Positions 23,801 through 35,960 of a stretch of DNA of 64,000 bases are shown piece by piece (the first letter of the stretch is position 1; each line of letters opens with the position of its first letter). Under the pieces are notes generated by a model that worked only from the letters and a program-made list of their open reading frames with translations, was not told the origin of the DNA and made no database searches. A program made the position numbers and the translations under genes. The stretch is from Cyprinodon diabolis (lineage: Eukaryota; Chordata; Actinopteri; Cyprinodontiformes; Cyprinodontidae): the NCBI GenBank assembly GCA_030533445.1, contig CM060078.1, positions 23,800,091 to 23,864,090 on the forward strand. The letters run 5' to 3'.

Positions 23801-25419
23801 CTGCTGACTGCTATGTTCTTTTTAAAAATATGCTTGATATAAATCAGCCTTTCCTTTAAAATAGCATCTGATTTTTATCATGTTGACTGCAAAAATATTT
23901 ATATTTTTCTTAATTAAGACATTTAATAATTTAGATATAATTGCCTGCTTCAATATATTTTTATTTGCTGTGGATTATCAATTTCCTCTCAACCCACATA
24001 ATTTTTGCAGGTTTCACAGCATGCCAGTTGTACACTACTTAGGCTTAAACCTTTTTTTTTGGTACTATGCAGATTTTCCCTGTTATATGCTATGGAGTTG
24101 CAGATGAGATACCTCAATTGGAATACCCCTCCCATATTTAGATGTAACTTATATAACAAAACAAAAAAAAGCCACATTTAAGCTAGATAAAAAAAAAAAA
24201 AGCTGTCACTTATCGTAGTTTTAAATTTACATTACATTAAACTTACTTGAAATATTCATATTAAATATAGATGTTAGAGAAATTCAAATGATCCACTTTA
24301 GCTATGGAAAACTTTTCTGCATTGATCTCCCTCTCATGTGTTTAAACAGTGCAGTTTGTTCTGCTGTGTCTTATTCTTGCGATTCAATGCATTTTTAATG
24401 TAGACTTATTTTGAACTGAATAATTTAGTGCATGGTCAGCAGCAGGGGTGATCCAGAATCCAGCTGATGGCAAGAAGCAGCACAGGAGGTTTATCCAACA
24501 CAGGAAGTTTATGCAGGCGTGGAAATGTTCACTGCAGTAATGGATTTGCTCAAGTATTTCATCATAGTGAACTAATGATCTGTCTGGCATTAATGTAAAG
24601 AAGTTATATGATCTATAGTACGTACGGATTTTATTTCCTCCATTGTTGGTGACAAGACTTTCTTTTACTTGTTCATTGGAATTTCCGATTCAGCTTTTGT
24701 ATCTGTGTTAGCAGTATAAAAAAAGGATGATAAAGACATTACCAGGGCAGAGTGATTAGTCATTTCATATGTATCCAAATATTCACTCTCTAATAAAATT
24801 ATCTTGCCCAAGGAGAGAAAGAAAAAGTAATGCTTCTTTCAGATCTAGCTGATCAAATATCACCTCGGCGGGGAGCGTCTCTCGATGTCGAAGCTGCAGG
24901 GGTTCTCACCCAAGAAGTCAGCATGAGTCCCAGGTCAGCAGAGTCCACCATTAAGTGTTCAGTCTCCATGTTATACAAACAAGTGCACTGTAAGGGTGGC
25001 AGTAGTCTCAACCATTCCTTTCATGCTTTAGGCTTTGGCTAAATCATTCACCACAGCATCAGGAAATGAGTTCTGCTTGTTTCATTTGTGTCAAAAACTG
25101 AAGAATCTTTTAACTACTCTTTTGGGACGATGCATTTGATAAAACGCTCCAAACTGTATCTGAACATGATTCCAGCCATTCTGGGAAATCCTAAGAGGTT
25201 GTCTAGCAAATAGTGTTGAACAAATAGCAGCATGAGTTTAAGGACATAAATCAACAAGATGCATCAGGAAAAAAAATGTGGAGAAGCCAAAAATTTTAAA
25301 ACATTCCAAGCTCTCAATTTTTAATAATGATAGTGAAGAATAATACATTAGAGATGTAAGATGGAATAGATCCTTATTTTTCTCACCGTTGTGTCTTTGA
25401 AATCCATCACTCTCCTGCT
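23801..25419. other. Intergenic, nothing recognised
   Basis: AT-rich. Frames at 23880-24107, 24384-24590 and 24830-25042 lack any domain or splice support. Confidence 0.45.
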
Positions 25420-26345
25420 GTCAGGCTCAGAACAGAAGGATCCATTATTCAAAGCGGACAGACAGATTTCTTGAAATGTTTATTGAAACCTGAATCGGAT
25501 GAGCGGCATCTGCGTCTAAAGCAGAACCTCTGGTCTCATATTTCAGTCCGGATCAAGTGGGTGAAGATGGTTCCAGCAGTGGTGCCACCAGGGGGTGGCC
25601 AGGGCATTGCACAGGGTGGCCGGGGGAACCCCTAGCCAGTATAAACTGTAGTAACATCAGTCTAGCATTTCATCCCATTATGCACAGCCAGCGACTTAAC
25701 ATTAAACATCACAGTGTGAGTGAGTGAGTGTTTACTTAAGTCTTTATGATTTCTAAAGGCAGGATTGCCACAATAGTAGATGTAAACCCTGCAATTATAG
25801 CTTTTAGTTTCAGTGTGCCACCCCAAGATTTTTAGTGACCCTATCCGGCCACGTTATGGAACATTTCTGGAGGTGTCACTGGGTTCCAGCCAGCAGAGAG
25901 TTCCAGATGCTGATGTGTTCTAGTCGGAGGACAGACAGGAGATCAGAACCGAGCAGATTAATTTAGGCAGGATATTCCAAAGGACAAGGCCGATGTCGGG
26001 AACGTGCTCGGTTGTCAGAGCCAGGAGGTCAGAGATCCGGTGAGGTGCAGTTCCAGGTAGGGTACTAAGATCTGGCAGGAGTCAAAAGACGGAACAGGCA
26101 AAGAGGTCGAGAGGCAGAATAGGTCAGGATCAGGTAGTCAGAACACAGGAACGCTAGAATAAGTCTCACCAATGGATCGAAATAATCTGGCACTGATAAC
26201 TGGTCTGAAGGCTGGTTAAGTAGAGACTTATGCAGGTGGATCAGATAAGCAATAATGAGAACTGGGTGGAGCTAATTAGGTGTGTGAAATGAGTAATCAG
26301 AACAGGCATCAGTGCCAAGATCATGGTACTTGGTCCTTTAATAGT
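25420..26345 (-). repeat. Probable LTR-derived repeat, interrupted by a hAT MITE
   Basis: Read on the minus strand, the region has CTAATTAGCTCCACCCAGTT, CTTATCTGATCCACCTGCAT and repeated CAG/GGATC-rich strings such as those in fish LTR retrotransposon ends. Exact LTR borders and a duplication were not found, so family and limits are tentative. The MITE at 25577-25881 interrupts it. Confidence 0.35.
25577..25881. mobile_element. hAT MITE with perfect 8-bp TSD
   Basis: 305 bp from CAGTGGTGCCACCAG to CTGGAGGTGTCACTG (imperfect 15-bp inverted ends), flanked by GGTTCCAG at 25569-25576 and 25882-25889. CAGTG ends and an 8-bp duplication identify hAT. It is a different family from the TAGGGCTG MITEs and has no coding capacity. 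Confidence 0.92.
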
Positions 26346-26970
26346 TTTACTACCATCATCTTTGTCAGATGTGCTTATCTACCAAGGGAGAGAAAATGAA
26401 ATGCAAAATTTTTTATTTTAATATTTGCAATATACTGTGCTGCACTACTCAGCAAATTTGTAAAAAAGTGCAACAGTGTGTGTGTTGTCTTAAAAAAAAA
26501 AAAAAACACCCAGAAGACTCCATCCACATCGATGCTTTGTCTTTAGTTGTGACCAGAAATTTGGACAATGCTTATGTTACATTTCTTAATTTTAGAGACT
26601 TTATTAAAAGATGTTTGTCAATTATTTTTGAGAAGAGCCATTTCAAAGTAAAATGTTGTACTATCATTTTTTTTGTGTCCTTAACCTAATTAGAGTATTA
26701 TGGAGACTAGGTACACTAAATATGAAATATGATTATTTTTAGTGGAATGAGTTTGCTGGCTTTTTTTGTCAGTAAACATTAAAAGGTTATATTTAAAGTT
26801 TTTGAACGAAGGTTTGTAGTTTTGGAGAGAATGTCTAAATGCCAATGATTTTAGAGGAAATTTTTTGTCTTAGAAAATGTTAATATTACACAAAATCTAT
26901 AAAAAATACCTCCCTTTTCAATTAATTATTGCATCAGGCTAGTTTGGCATGGAGGTGAGCTGCTTGAGAT

Positions 26971-27266
26971 TAGGGCTACAACTAATAATTATTTTGCAAA
27001 TCGATTAATCTCAGTTATTTTTTCGAATTAATCGATTTTATATTTGGATTTCAAAAGGTTCCTTAAAGAACAATTTTTGTGAAATTAAACCAGGTCAACC
27101 TATTTTTTTCTTTTTACAATTTTGTATAATTGCTGCTGAAGGTGGGTCATTCTGTCAGTTATGTTTTACAATCTCTATACTCCAGTTAACAAACCATTAC
27201 TAAATTAGTTGGCGATTGTAAATAATCGATTAATCATGATTAATCTGATTAATTGTTTCAGCCATA
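26971..27266. mobile_element. hAT MITE, TAGGGCTG family
   Basis: 296 bp from TAGGGCTACAAC to TGTTTCAGCCATA, flanked by CTTGAGAT (26963-26970) and CTTAAGAT (27267-27274), one mismatch in eight. It is internally deleted relative to the 377-bp copy at 13606. Confidence 0.85.
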
Positions 27267-27529
27267 CTTAAGATTTTGCTACAGTGTTATGGAAACCCGT
27301 GTTTATTTTATGGTGTCCTTCATATCATCTGCTGTGTTCAGTCTGATATCTCTTAATCTTAACAATACCACATTAAATCAGTTTCAGGAGGTTTCGTAAA
27401 TACCATAACATGGTCCTTGGAGCAGCTTTTGGTACTACTGTCTGTATGGCCATTTGTCACATCCTTATAAAAATGACCTCTACATCTTTTTTATACCTAA
27501 AATTTTCTGTAAATTACTGTGTTAACTGT

Positions 27530-28190
27530 GGAAACACAGTGGACCAACACCAGCAGATGACCTGGAATCCCAAATCATCACTAATGGTGGAAACTTAATC
27601 CTGAACTTTAAGTAGCTTGGATTCTGTCTACACTTTTCTTTACAAATAAATTCTAAACTTTAATTTCATCTGAAAACTGGATACTGGACTACTGCGCAAA
27701 AATCCAGTTTTCTTTTCTTCATAGCCTAGGTAAGAGGCTTGTAGCCAATGTGTAGGATTATTCTCTGCATATAAACTGTAACTGCTGTCATAGTCCACTC
27801 CAGGTGTAGCTCCACAAACTAATCAGCAGATTGTCTCTGACAATCATCTCAAGGGTTTGGTTATGTTGGTTTCTGTTGCTCCATTTCCTAACATATTTTT
27901 TCCTTCCACTCAACTTTTGTATGAATATGCTGTGATACTGTCATCTATGAACGATCAGCTTCTTTAACTAAGACCCTGTGTGCCACATCTGTCTGGTGGA
28001 AGGTGTCAATGATTGTCTTCAGGACATCTGCTGAGTCAGGGGGTCTTCTCCTTGATTGTGTGGCCAACTGATCCAGACCAATAGACTATTTAGAGGCTCA
28101 GGAAACCTTTAAAGGTGTCTGAGTTTATAGGTACTTGGAGTGTGACACCACAAGTTTTTAATTTTTTATGTTTTCACAATATTCTGTAGG
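27530..28190 (-). pseudogene. Decayed Tc1 transposase relic, same family as 18506-20120
   Basis: The sequence follows the transposase region of the intact copy: CAGTGGACCAACACCAGCAG, then a GGTGGAAACTTAATCCTGAA stretch, and towards the right a relic of the inner repeat with TTCACAATATTCT. Frameshifts and stops destroy the frame. It is an old copy of a family that also has a young member 8 kb away. Confidence 0.75.
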
Positions 28191-29683
28191 ACATTTAATT
28201 TTTCTTTTTTCTTTTTGGGTTTTCATTATCTGTGAGCTATAATCGTTAAAGTTACATAAAAAATAATGGCAGATATTACCATATGTAATAAGTCTATACC
28301 GTATGAGAATTGAAAAAAAAAAGTAGGCTTTTTTCTTATGAAAATGTTCAGTTTGCTTAACCTCTTTCCTGTCCTCAGAGAGGATTCTGTTTATTGCTTT
28401 TATTGCATCACAGCGTTATGTAAATATATGTATTGCCAGTCTCTGGAGGGTGAGCGCTCCGATTTGACTGAACTTCAGAAGAGAGAAATTTAACTGTTGG
28501 TGATGGGTGCCCTGTAACATATTGTTACACAAACAAGTGAACATAAACGTTGTCATAAAGCAAAGATTGCAGACCTGTCTGCAGCAGGGGCCAGACCCGA
28601 GCATTCAGGGTGGGGGTTTGTCTTTTTCATTTGCCACGGCTGGTGCAAAGTATAAACACCATTATTGTGAATGGCCTCTCCTTAATGAGGCTTCATTTGG
28701 TGCAAGTCAACGCCAAGGGCTTCTGCTCAGTGGCATGCCCTGAGCGAAACATGAATAACAAAAGGCAGGAGCAGGATCATTAGGGCACTGGACGCCCAAG
28801 GCTTTCACTACTTTAATCACGTTTGCTTAATGAATGCAGCTGTGCTGAATTACTGCTTATTCATAATGTCACCAAAATGCAATTGTAATGTGGTATTAAT
28901 GTTGCTGCTACTTTGCCAGAGGTGGTGCGTATGGAAGTGTATAATTTCAGGGATGGAGATGGTGTGAGTTTTTATAACTCATGAACAGGAACTGTGTTAG
29001 TTTGGTACTGTGACAATGTTATGACAAGGCCTAAGGTCATGGTGGATTGATCATCACCCTGGGATTTCTTCATTGTGTTCTCATGATCATAATGACAATT
29101 CTCAGCCTTCTGCGCTTTAGTGATACTAAAATGGAAATTTAACTGGAAGGCTGTAAAATGTAACACATGGCCATCGAGCCACTTCCCAGGTGCTCTGCAG
29201 CTGATGCTGTCATGCTCTGCAGCTGATCACATCTTTGTATGTGAATTAACAGCTTTTTCAGTCAACATTGTTTGTTTTCTAGTGACCCTCTAAGCATGTG
29301 ATCACGTGCTAAAACTGTACAGAAATATTTTTCTGTTCTTTCCTTTTGAGCACGGTAGGATTTGACAGCTTTAGATGTTTTTCAAGTTCCAGATAATAAA
29401 GTACCACTGGCAAACAATTAAGTTTAGTAAGTTTATTTCTATAGGACCACATTACAAAAAAATCTTATCTAATGGGTCTTTAAAAAGCGAGTCTTATAAA
29501 TACACTTAATATAATTAAATTCAGTCCAAATTAAGGGCAGTTCACTTTAACAATTAAAATAACTTTTTAACGTTCTGGTTCAGTTACATGTAATTCATTG
29601 CAATTTTCTTATAATTCAGCCCCATTTCTGTTAGTTATATTAAGATTCTTGTAAAAGACTTATCTAAAACTACAAGTTCTATG
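28191..29683. other. Intergenic; candidate regulatory block at 28.59-28.90 kb
   Basis: 28590-28900 is balanced in composition and rich in short factor-like sites (CCTTAATGAGG, TTAATCACG, GCTTAATGAATGCA, TTATTCATAATG, AATGCAATTG). I see no gene. At 29191-29229 the string TGCTCTGCAGCTGAT is duplicated 22-25 bp apart. Function is inference. Confidence 0.3.
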
Positions 29684-29898
29684 GGGTCTATGCAAAACTC
29701 CTACACTACTTCCTGAACGTAAGGCTGCTTTTTTGTTTCCTGTCTTTTTCTACTGGATGAACTGATTAATCCAGGTGTGCCTGACATCAGTAACCATGGC
29801 CAGACACACCTGGATTAATCAGTTCATCCAGAAATGAAAGACAGGAAACAAAAGAGCGGCCTTAAATTCAGGAAGTAGCTGAGTTGTGCATAGAGCCC
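29684..29898. mobile_element. Fold-back (hairpin) MITE
   Basis: Almost the whole 215 bp is an inverted repeat. GGTCTATGCAAAACTC, ACTTCCTGAA, TTTGTTTCCTGTCTTT and TGGATGAACTGATTAATCCA on the left recur inverted on the right, around a short centre near CAGTAACCATGGCC. A target-site duplication is not clear, so the superfamily is open. Confidence 0.8.
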
Positions 29899-31272
29899 AA
29901 AGTGTGAACTTGGCAGCTCTCGTTTATAAAACAACCATGATACAAAATAACAGCTTAATTATTTTTTTCATCCTTATTTTAGTATTTACCAGCATTGGAA
30001 TAAGTATAAGAACCTCTAAAATCCAGTGCCAGATCTCAGATTGTGTATTCAAACAGTTGGGTATTAACGGCACACAATTTCAATAATCTTTTCTATATTT
30101 ATTTTTTCTAAATAATTTTTATTTTTTCAATTTACCTTAAGTTTGTGTACACTGATTGTATACATGTCCCATAGCCCTAAACAAAGATCTGTTTGGTTTT
30201 AGCACTAAAGTACACCTGGACTGGTTAAAGGAAGAGAGAAAAAGCTGCTGCTTGAAATTCTGTTTTTAAAAAGCATCCACTTCCTTGCAATGCAGACAGA
30301 GTACACAGACATCAAGATGCCTGCTGCAATTTAATCTGTTTTTTTTTTTGTCCATTTGCATATGTTGAAGGGAATCATTGTAATTTTAATGACAAGTGAA
30401 TACTCCCTCCCAGGCAAAACCACTAAAAGCAGTTGTTTTGATGGCAGACATCGCTTCATGATGAGCTTTAATAGGCTATTTTACTTGGAAGCAGCGCCGA
30501 AGTGCAACACATTAAAAAGCAGCTTAAAGTGGATCATAAACTGCTAGAATAATCCTATGTTTTCTCTCATCCTCAAAGACAGACTAACAGAAATCTGGTA
30601 TAGGTACTTTCCCCACCTTATCATTTTACACATCTTACTGTGGCTGATGACATATAATGTTTTCCATAGCAAGTATCTAAAAGAGCTTTCCCACTAAGAA
30701 GATTTCACTGCTGGTTTGGAGTTTTTGCTTGAGTGGGTTTCTAACTGGTGAGAAAGGAATGTTTCAGGACAATTTTGAATTCTTAACATTCTTAAAACCA
30801 GTGGTTTCTTGTAAGTCTGTTGTGTGGTATAGTATTTACCACTGACCCAGGAGAGTTCCATCAGCACAGTTCAGTTCATTGGGCAGGTTGGACTCATCTG
30901 GTTCAGTGGTTTGGCAGAACAAATACATGGCATGGAGACGACTTGACTTCACAATGCCCAACTCACCCACTTAGCAGTTTAGTATACAGTGTTTCAAGAC
31001 TGAGTTTATCAACCATTAACGTCAGTTTGTGCTATGGTTTCCCCAAGTACATGATAAAATATTAGCCTTACATTTTCGCTTGTTTCATTTTTTTAATTTG
31101 CACGTTAAGTCTCATTATTATGGAAGCCCCACATTGAGTATATTCAATTTAAAGTAAGTAAATGTTTAGGTATTCTGCACAAAGTGACATTAGTTCTTAA
31201 TAAGGCTTCCTTACTACTTTTATACTCTGCTTCAATTATCCCCTACTTCACATATTGTATCGAGGTCTTGGG
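29899..31272. other. Intergenic; candidate regulatory block at 30.23-30.55 kb
   Basis: No gene found. 30340-30560 contains ATTTGCATATG (POU octamer core), GTAATTTTAATGACA and GGATCATAAA and has balanced composition, unlike its flanks. This is a weak, composition-based suggestion. Confidence 0.28.
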
Positions 31273-32060
31273 CAGTGTTGTGCCTGAACGCGTTCATTGA
31301 ACGAAAGTTCATGAACTCGTTCATATTTTGGGCGAACGTGAACTGAACGTACTGCATTACTGCCTGATGAACGTTATTGTGAACTCGTTCATTCTGGTGT
31401 CTCTCTCAGTTCAACTCCGTTCAATAGGTTGCCAAATTTCTATAGAGTCCTCCAGGTGAAACCCCAGCTAAATCACACCGTAAACGGGCCTTAATATGTA
31501 GCGGGGAAAACACCCAATCTGGCAACACCAGCAATGGCAACTGTATTTGCTGTGATCAGTGGGTAAAAAGTAGATTGAATCTATTTTGAAGTGAGATAAT
31601 CCCCCTGAAAACATTGTCGGTGCAGTCAGTTCATCCAGATTACCATCCTGCCTTCAAATATGATTTCTCTTGGAGCCGCTCAGACGCCCGTACACCGGCG
31701 GTGCGCTGCTACTATAAATCCCATTCAACAGCAGCCTCTGGACTGGTCGCCTCCTCTCGGTTTGCTGCGGCGGAGGTGACGAGCTGGAAGGCGTTTTTCA
31801 TGTCCGTAATCCAAACTGCAAGTAACTACAGGTTGCGACCGGAACACATTTACAAGAAACTCACTTTGATCACAGATGACACAAGACGAATAGGAAACGT
31901 TTTTGCACATTTTACCCAAACCTCAACAAGACAGAGGGGGTTCCCTGCTGCTGGGGTGAGATTTGGGAATTCTTTAAAAGAACACTATAAAATAATATAC
32001 ATATTTAAAAGTATGTTTAAGGAGATGCTGCTGGAGGAATATAAAAAAATATAATTTTGA
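31273..32060. mobile_element. hAT-like left end with internal remnant
   Basis: Starts CAGTGTTGTGCCTGAACGCG and continues with repeated GAACG/CGTTCA subterminal motifs to about 31430, the pattern of an Ac/hobo-type hAT end. 31590-31740 is the segment shared with 23664-23800. A 146-codon plus-strand frame (31614-32054) crosses it but has no domain that I recognise. No matching right terminus is found in the window. Confidence 0.5.
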
Positions 32061-33872
32061 TGTTGAAGTAGGAAAAATGCTTTGATTTCTAATATTCCTT
32101 GGATTATTGTTTTAGAAATACCTAATAGTGGGTTACAAATGTGTTGAATGGATAATCACTGTTTGGTCATAGATTTTTCTGCCTATCACAAAGGGGTATG
32201 GACAATTAGACAATGTTTCATCTTGCTACTTTTCACCATGTCCTCTTCATATATGTCCATGTCATACATTAATATATATGACATGTATAACCAAATTTAT
32301 GAACTTGGATGCATAATGCATGGGAAATTTAAATTTTTCAATTTGCATAAAGTTGAACTATAGTTATGCTTTTATTTACAATTCTATATAGTGTTCTCTA
32401 GTTTCTATAAGGCATATTGGTGCTTTTAAATTGGCAGTAGGTAAGTTTAATTTCCTAAATGGATTAAACTGGACTTTCTTTAAATTAAGTAGATACTGAG
32501 GGGAGACAAACATTTTTCATTGTGAAATACCTTTTTAAAGTGGAAAAGTTTTTATTTTGGTCATTGAATATTCTATTTCATTTGATGTCCTGTATACTGT
32601 CTCCACAACAGGGTACAAAGCATGAGCAGGAAAAATAATGAGGGAGCAGACAAAGGAAATTACATATCACTCATTGTTTATCTCTAAAAATAGACCATGC
32701 CATCTGTTGTCGCTTTGCAACAAATCCCCATGTATCTCTGTTTTATGAAAACGATTGTCTGTTTGGAGGTGTTTTACTGTCCTAAACTGGTAGCCAAACA
32801 AATCAAATATATTTAATTTACTTTTAACCTGTTAATTTGAGTCAAGACAATGCCTCTATACATGACAACAGTGTGTGAGTAAGGTAATGAGTCATGAGAA
32901 AACAAATTATTGTAAGTTACAGAGAAGACTGAGACGAAGAAAAATGAAGGGGTAACTTTCCAACTGGCCCTCATCCATCGTGCATATCAGCTGTCCATTG
33001 AGCTTTTTTCAAAGGCAATTTATTTTTAGATATTTCAAAAACTCATTTGAAAGCGATTTTCTCTCCATGGCGGCAGCCCATGCCTTCAGCTTCCTCCCCC
33101 TGCGCCAGTCTTACCTCCTCTCATGTGGCACCCAATGTGTCTCAGAACCCATTCCTTGGCAGTCAGCACAGTTTTGATTTAATTCTAAGGGCCATCTGTA
33201 ATCCCCTGCAAGACACAGAAGCCCGCAGCACCATACCACACCTATATATCTGACAATATCTTACTTTCCTTTCCAGTGCACTCTTAGGACATTGTGTTTT
33301 TTCCTCACTATCAGCAGTTCCTCTGTCATCCATCCAACTACCCTTTAGCTCTTTTAGCCCTCTAAGGGAATGTCAACACGTCCCATACATGCAGAGATAA
33401 TGGATTTGCAGGGAGATTTACCACGGGTATTCACATAACTGGTTTTTAGGCTTAGAACAACAATCTACTCCACACTAAAATGCAGCATCTTAAGCATTGC
33501 AGTAAGACTGTAAGCAAAAATGTACATTGTTTAACTATGTTGTGAGAAAATAATTTAAAGCACTTTTACTGTTCAGTTATTGCTGAGGGGCTCCAATTTA
33601 GCCCAAACGTTTCTACATCATGACACTACCACCAACTGTCTGAAGTTCCATGATTTGACAAGGAATACTTGTCAAATCGTGTCTCATTCTTTCTAGGTGC
33701 ATCACTCCTACTAATTTACTGCACCAAGATTGAAATCAAGGTGGAACATCAGATTTGTATCATTTTTAAGGTACTTTATTTGGTCATGTCATGCCATAGG
33801 TATCCATTGAAGTCACATTATCACCTAATTCCTGCAGTGTCAGAGAAACCAAAAAGAGCTGTTTAGTGATTA
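32061..33872. other. Intergenic, nothing firm
   Basis: AT-rich. One splice-bounded open stretch on the minus strand (33205-33115) is discussed as a weak candidate. No repeat family recognised. Confidence 0.4.
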
Positions 33873-33874
33873 TA

Positions 33875-35122
33875 CACTATATTGCCAAAAGTATTTGCTC
33901 ACCTGCCTTGACTCACATATGAGCTTAAGTGACATCCCGTTCCTAATCCATAGGGTTCAATATGACGTCGGTCCACCCTTTGCAGCTAGAACAGCTTCAA
34001 CTCTTCTGGGAAGGCTGTCCACAAGGTTTAGGAGTGTGTTTATGGGAATTTTTGACCATTCTTCCAGAAGCGCATTTGTGAGGTCGCACACTGATGTTGG
34101 ACGAGAAGGCCTGGCTCTCAGTCTCCGCTCTAATTCATCCCAAAGGTGTTCTATCGGGTTGAGGTCAGGACTCTGTGCAGGCCAGTCAAGTTCATCCACA
34201 CCAGACTCTGTCATCCATGTCTTTATGGACCTTGCTTTGTGCACTGGTGCACAGTCATGTTGGAAGAGGAAGGGGCCAGCTCCAAACTGTTCCCACAAAG
34301 TTGGGAGCATGGAATTGTCCAAAATGTCTTGGTATGCTGAAGCATTCAGAGTTCCTTTCACTGGAACTAAGGGGCCAAGCCCAGCTCCTGAAAAACAACC
34401 CCACACCATAATCCCCCCTCCACCAAACTTTACACTTGGCACAATGCAGTCAGACAAGTACCGTTCTCCTGGCAACCGCCAAACCCAGACCCGTCCATCA
34501 GATTGCCAGATGGAGAAGCGCGATTCGTCACTCCAGAGAACGCGTCTCCACTGCTCTAGAGTCCAGTGGCGGCGTGCTTTACACCACCGCATCCGACGCT
34601 TTGCATTGCACTTGGTTATGTATGGCTTGGATGCAGCTGCTCGACCATGGAAACCCATTCCATGAAGCTCTCTGCGCACTGTTCTTGAGCTAATCTGAAG
34701 GCCACATGAAGTTTGGAGGTCTGTAGTGATTGACTCTGCAGAAAGTTGGCGACCTCTTCGCACTATGCGCTTCAGCATCCGCTGACCCCGCTCCGTCAGT
34801 TTACGTGGCCTACCACTTCGTGGCTGAGTTGCTGTCGTTCCCAAACACTTCCATTTTCTTATAATACAGCTGACAGTTGACTGTGGAATATTTAGGAGCG
34901 AGGAAATTTCACGACTGGATTTGTTGCACAGGTGGCATCCTATCACAGTTCCACGCTGGAATTCACTGAGCTCCTGAGAGCGACCCATTCTTTCACAAAT
35001 GTTTGTAAAAACAGTCTGCATGCCTAGGTGCTTGAATTTATACACCTGTGGCCATGGAAGTGATTGGAACACCTGATTCCAATAATTTGGATGGGTGAGC
35101 AAATACTTTTGGCAATATAGTG
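33875..35122 (-). mobile_element. Complete Tc1/mariner element with short TIRs
   Basis: 1248 bp flanked by TA (33873-33874 and 35123-35124). The terminal repeats are perfect over 29 bp, beginning CACTATATTGCCAAAAGTAT and ending TTGCTCACC, then diverge at once. The ends differ completely from the element at 18506, so this is a different Tc1 family. It encloses an intact transposase frame. Confidence 0.96.
33957..34988 (-). CDS. Tc1-like transposase (second family), intact DD34E
   Basis: A 343-residue frame from [20 protein letters not shown]. Features in order: an HTH with [17 protein letters not shown] (about 24-40), a basic GRPRKL linker (59-64), a second HTH region (about 65-110), and a DDE domain with D154 (LWSDESRF), D245 ([10 protein letters not shown]) and E280 (SPDLNPIEH), 34 residues between the last two. 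It ends in the usual AAKGGPTSY tail. The frame continues 50 codons upstream through the terminal repeat, but the MGRSQ start is typical. No stop or frameshift is present. Confidence 0.95.
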   Translation of the reverse strand: MGRSQELSEFQRGTVIGCHLCNKSSREISSLLNIPQSTVSCIIRKWKCLGTTATQPRSGRPRKLTERGQRMLKRIVRRGRQLSAESITTDLQTSCGLQISSRTVRRELHGMGFHGRAAASKPYITKCNAKRRMRWCKARRHWTLEQWRRVLWSDESRFSIWQSDGRVWVWRLPGERYLSDCIVPSVKFGGGGIMVWGCFSGAGLGPLVPVKGTLNASAYQDILDNSMLPTLWEQFGAGPFLFQHDCAPVHKARSIKTWMTESGVDELDWPAQSPDLNPIEHLWDELERRLRARPSRPTSVCDLTNALLEEWSKIPINTLLNLVDSLPRRVEAVLAAKGGPTSY

Positions 35123-35124
35123 TA

Positions 35125-35960
35125 GGTATGAATATCACTCAGCGCCCTTCTCCATATATCATCATCTTTGATTGTAATGTTGAGATCATCTTCCCAATTT
35201 GAATTAACACTGTGGGATGAGCAAAATAGTATTTATATTTTTTTTTAAAATAGTGGTTAAATTAACTCTTGGACCCTGGAGGCCCCAATAACATCTTGAA
35301 CTGGTGGTGTTCCAGGAGAAAGGGAGTGAATGACTTAATTCTTTAACTGTAGGAATCCAAAAAAAATGGTTCTCAGCTAAGTTATCTTTTGCTTTTAATT
35401 GTTCAAATGGAAAAAGAATATAAATAAAATGATAACTTCTTTGACACTATACCCAAGACCCCATTTCTGAAAAATAGTATCTTTGAGTGAGGGAGAGTAT
35501 GCATTGTTGCGCCAAACAAGAACAGGTTTTGACATACTAGGAAGTTAACATTTATTTCAAATTTGTGACCAAAGTTTTCAAGTGTGATGTAATAAAAGGA
35601 TTGTGTCCCTGAGAGGAAGTTGGTGTAGGTGATGAAAAAAGAATTACCCCAAGAGGAGTTTTTAAAAACAGTCTATGCTCTATTGTCAATCATAAAGGAA
35701 TATGATTAAATAACAAGAAAACATTATTCATAACATCACTCGCATATTTGCTGCCCAGTAATACTGTGAATAACATGGTAGGTCAAAACCATCAAATTTC
35801 TTGGGTTTTTTGGAGGTGTGCTTTTTGTACTCTGTGTCTGGTAGCCCCAAATAAACAGCAAATCAACCAGCCTAAAACACATTTTTGGGATAAATATGGG
35901 CTATATTCTGAAATAATTAATAACCCTCATAGTTATATTCATTCAGCCAATCGGGGACAA
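35125..35960 (-). pseudogene. L1/Tx1-like LINE ORF2 fragment
   Basis: Minus-strand translation gives NPKKFDGFDLPCYSQYYWAA (about 35860-35790), the L1-type GL.LPNF..YYWAA motif downstream of the reverse transcriptase. After a gap it gives NWEDDLNITIKDDDIWRRAL and SDIHT (about 35205-35131). The reading frame shifts repeatedly, so it is dead. It stops exactly where the Tc1 element at 33875-35122 begins. Confidence 0.7.

Noticed and set aside
31614..32054. 146-codon plus frame
   Set aside because: It lies in a repeat segment that recurs at 23664-23800 without the frame being kept, and no domain is recognisable.
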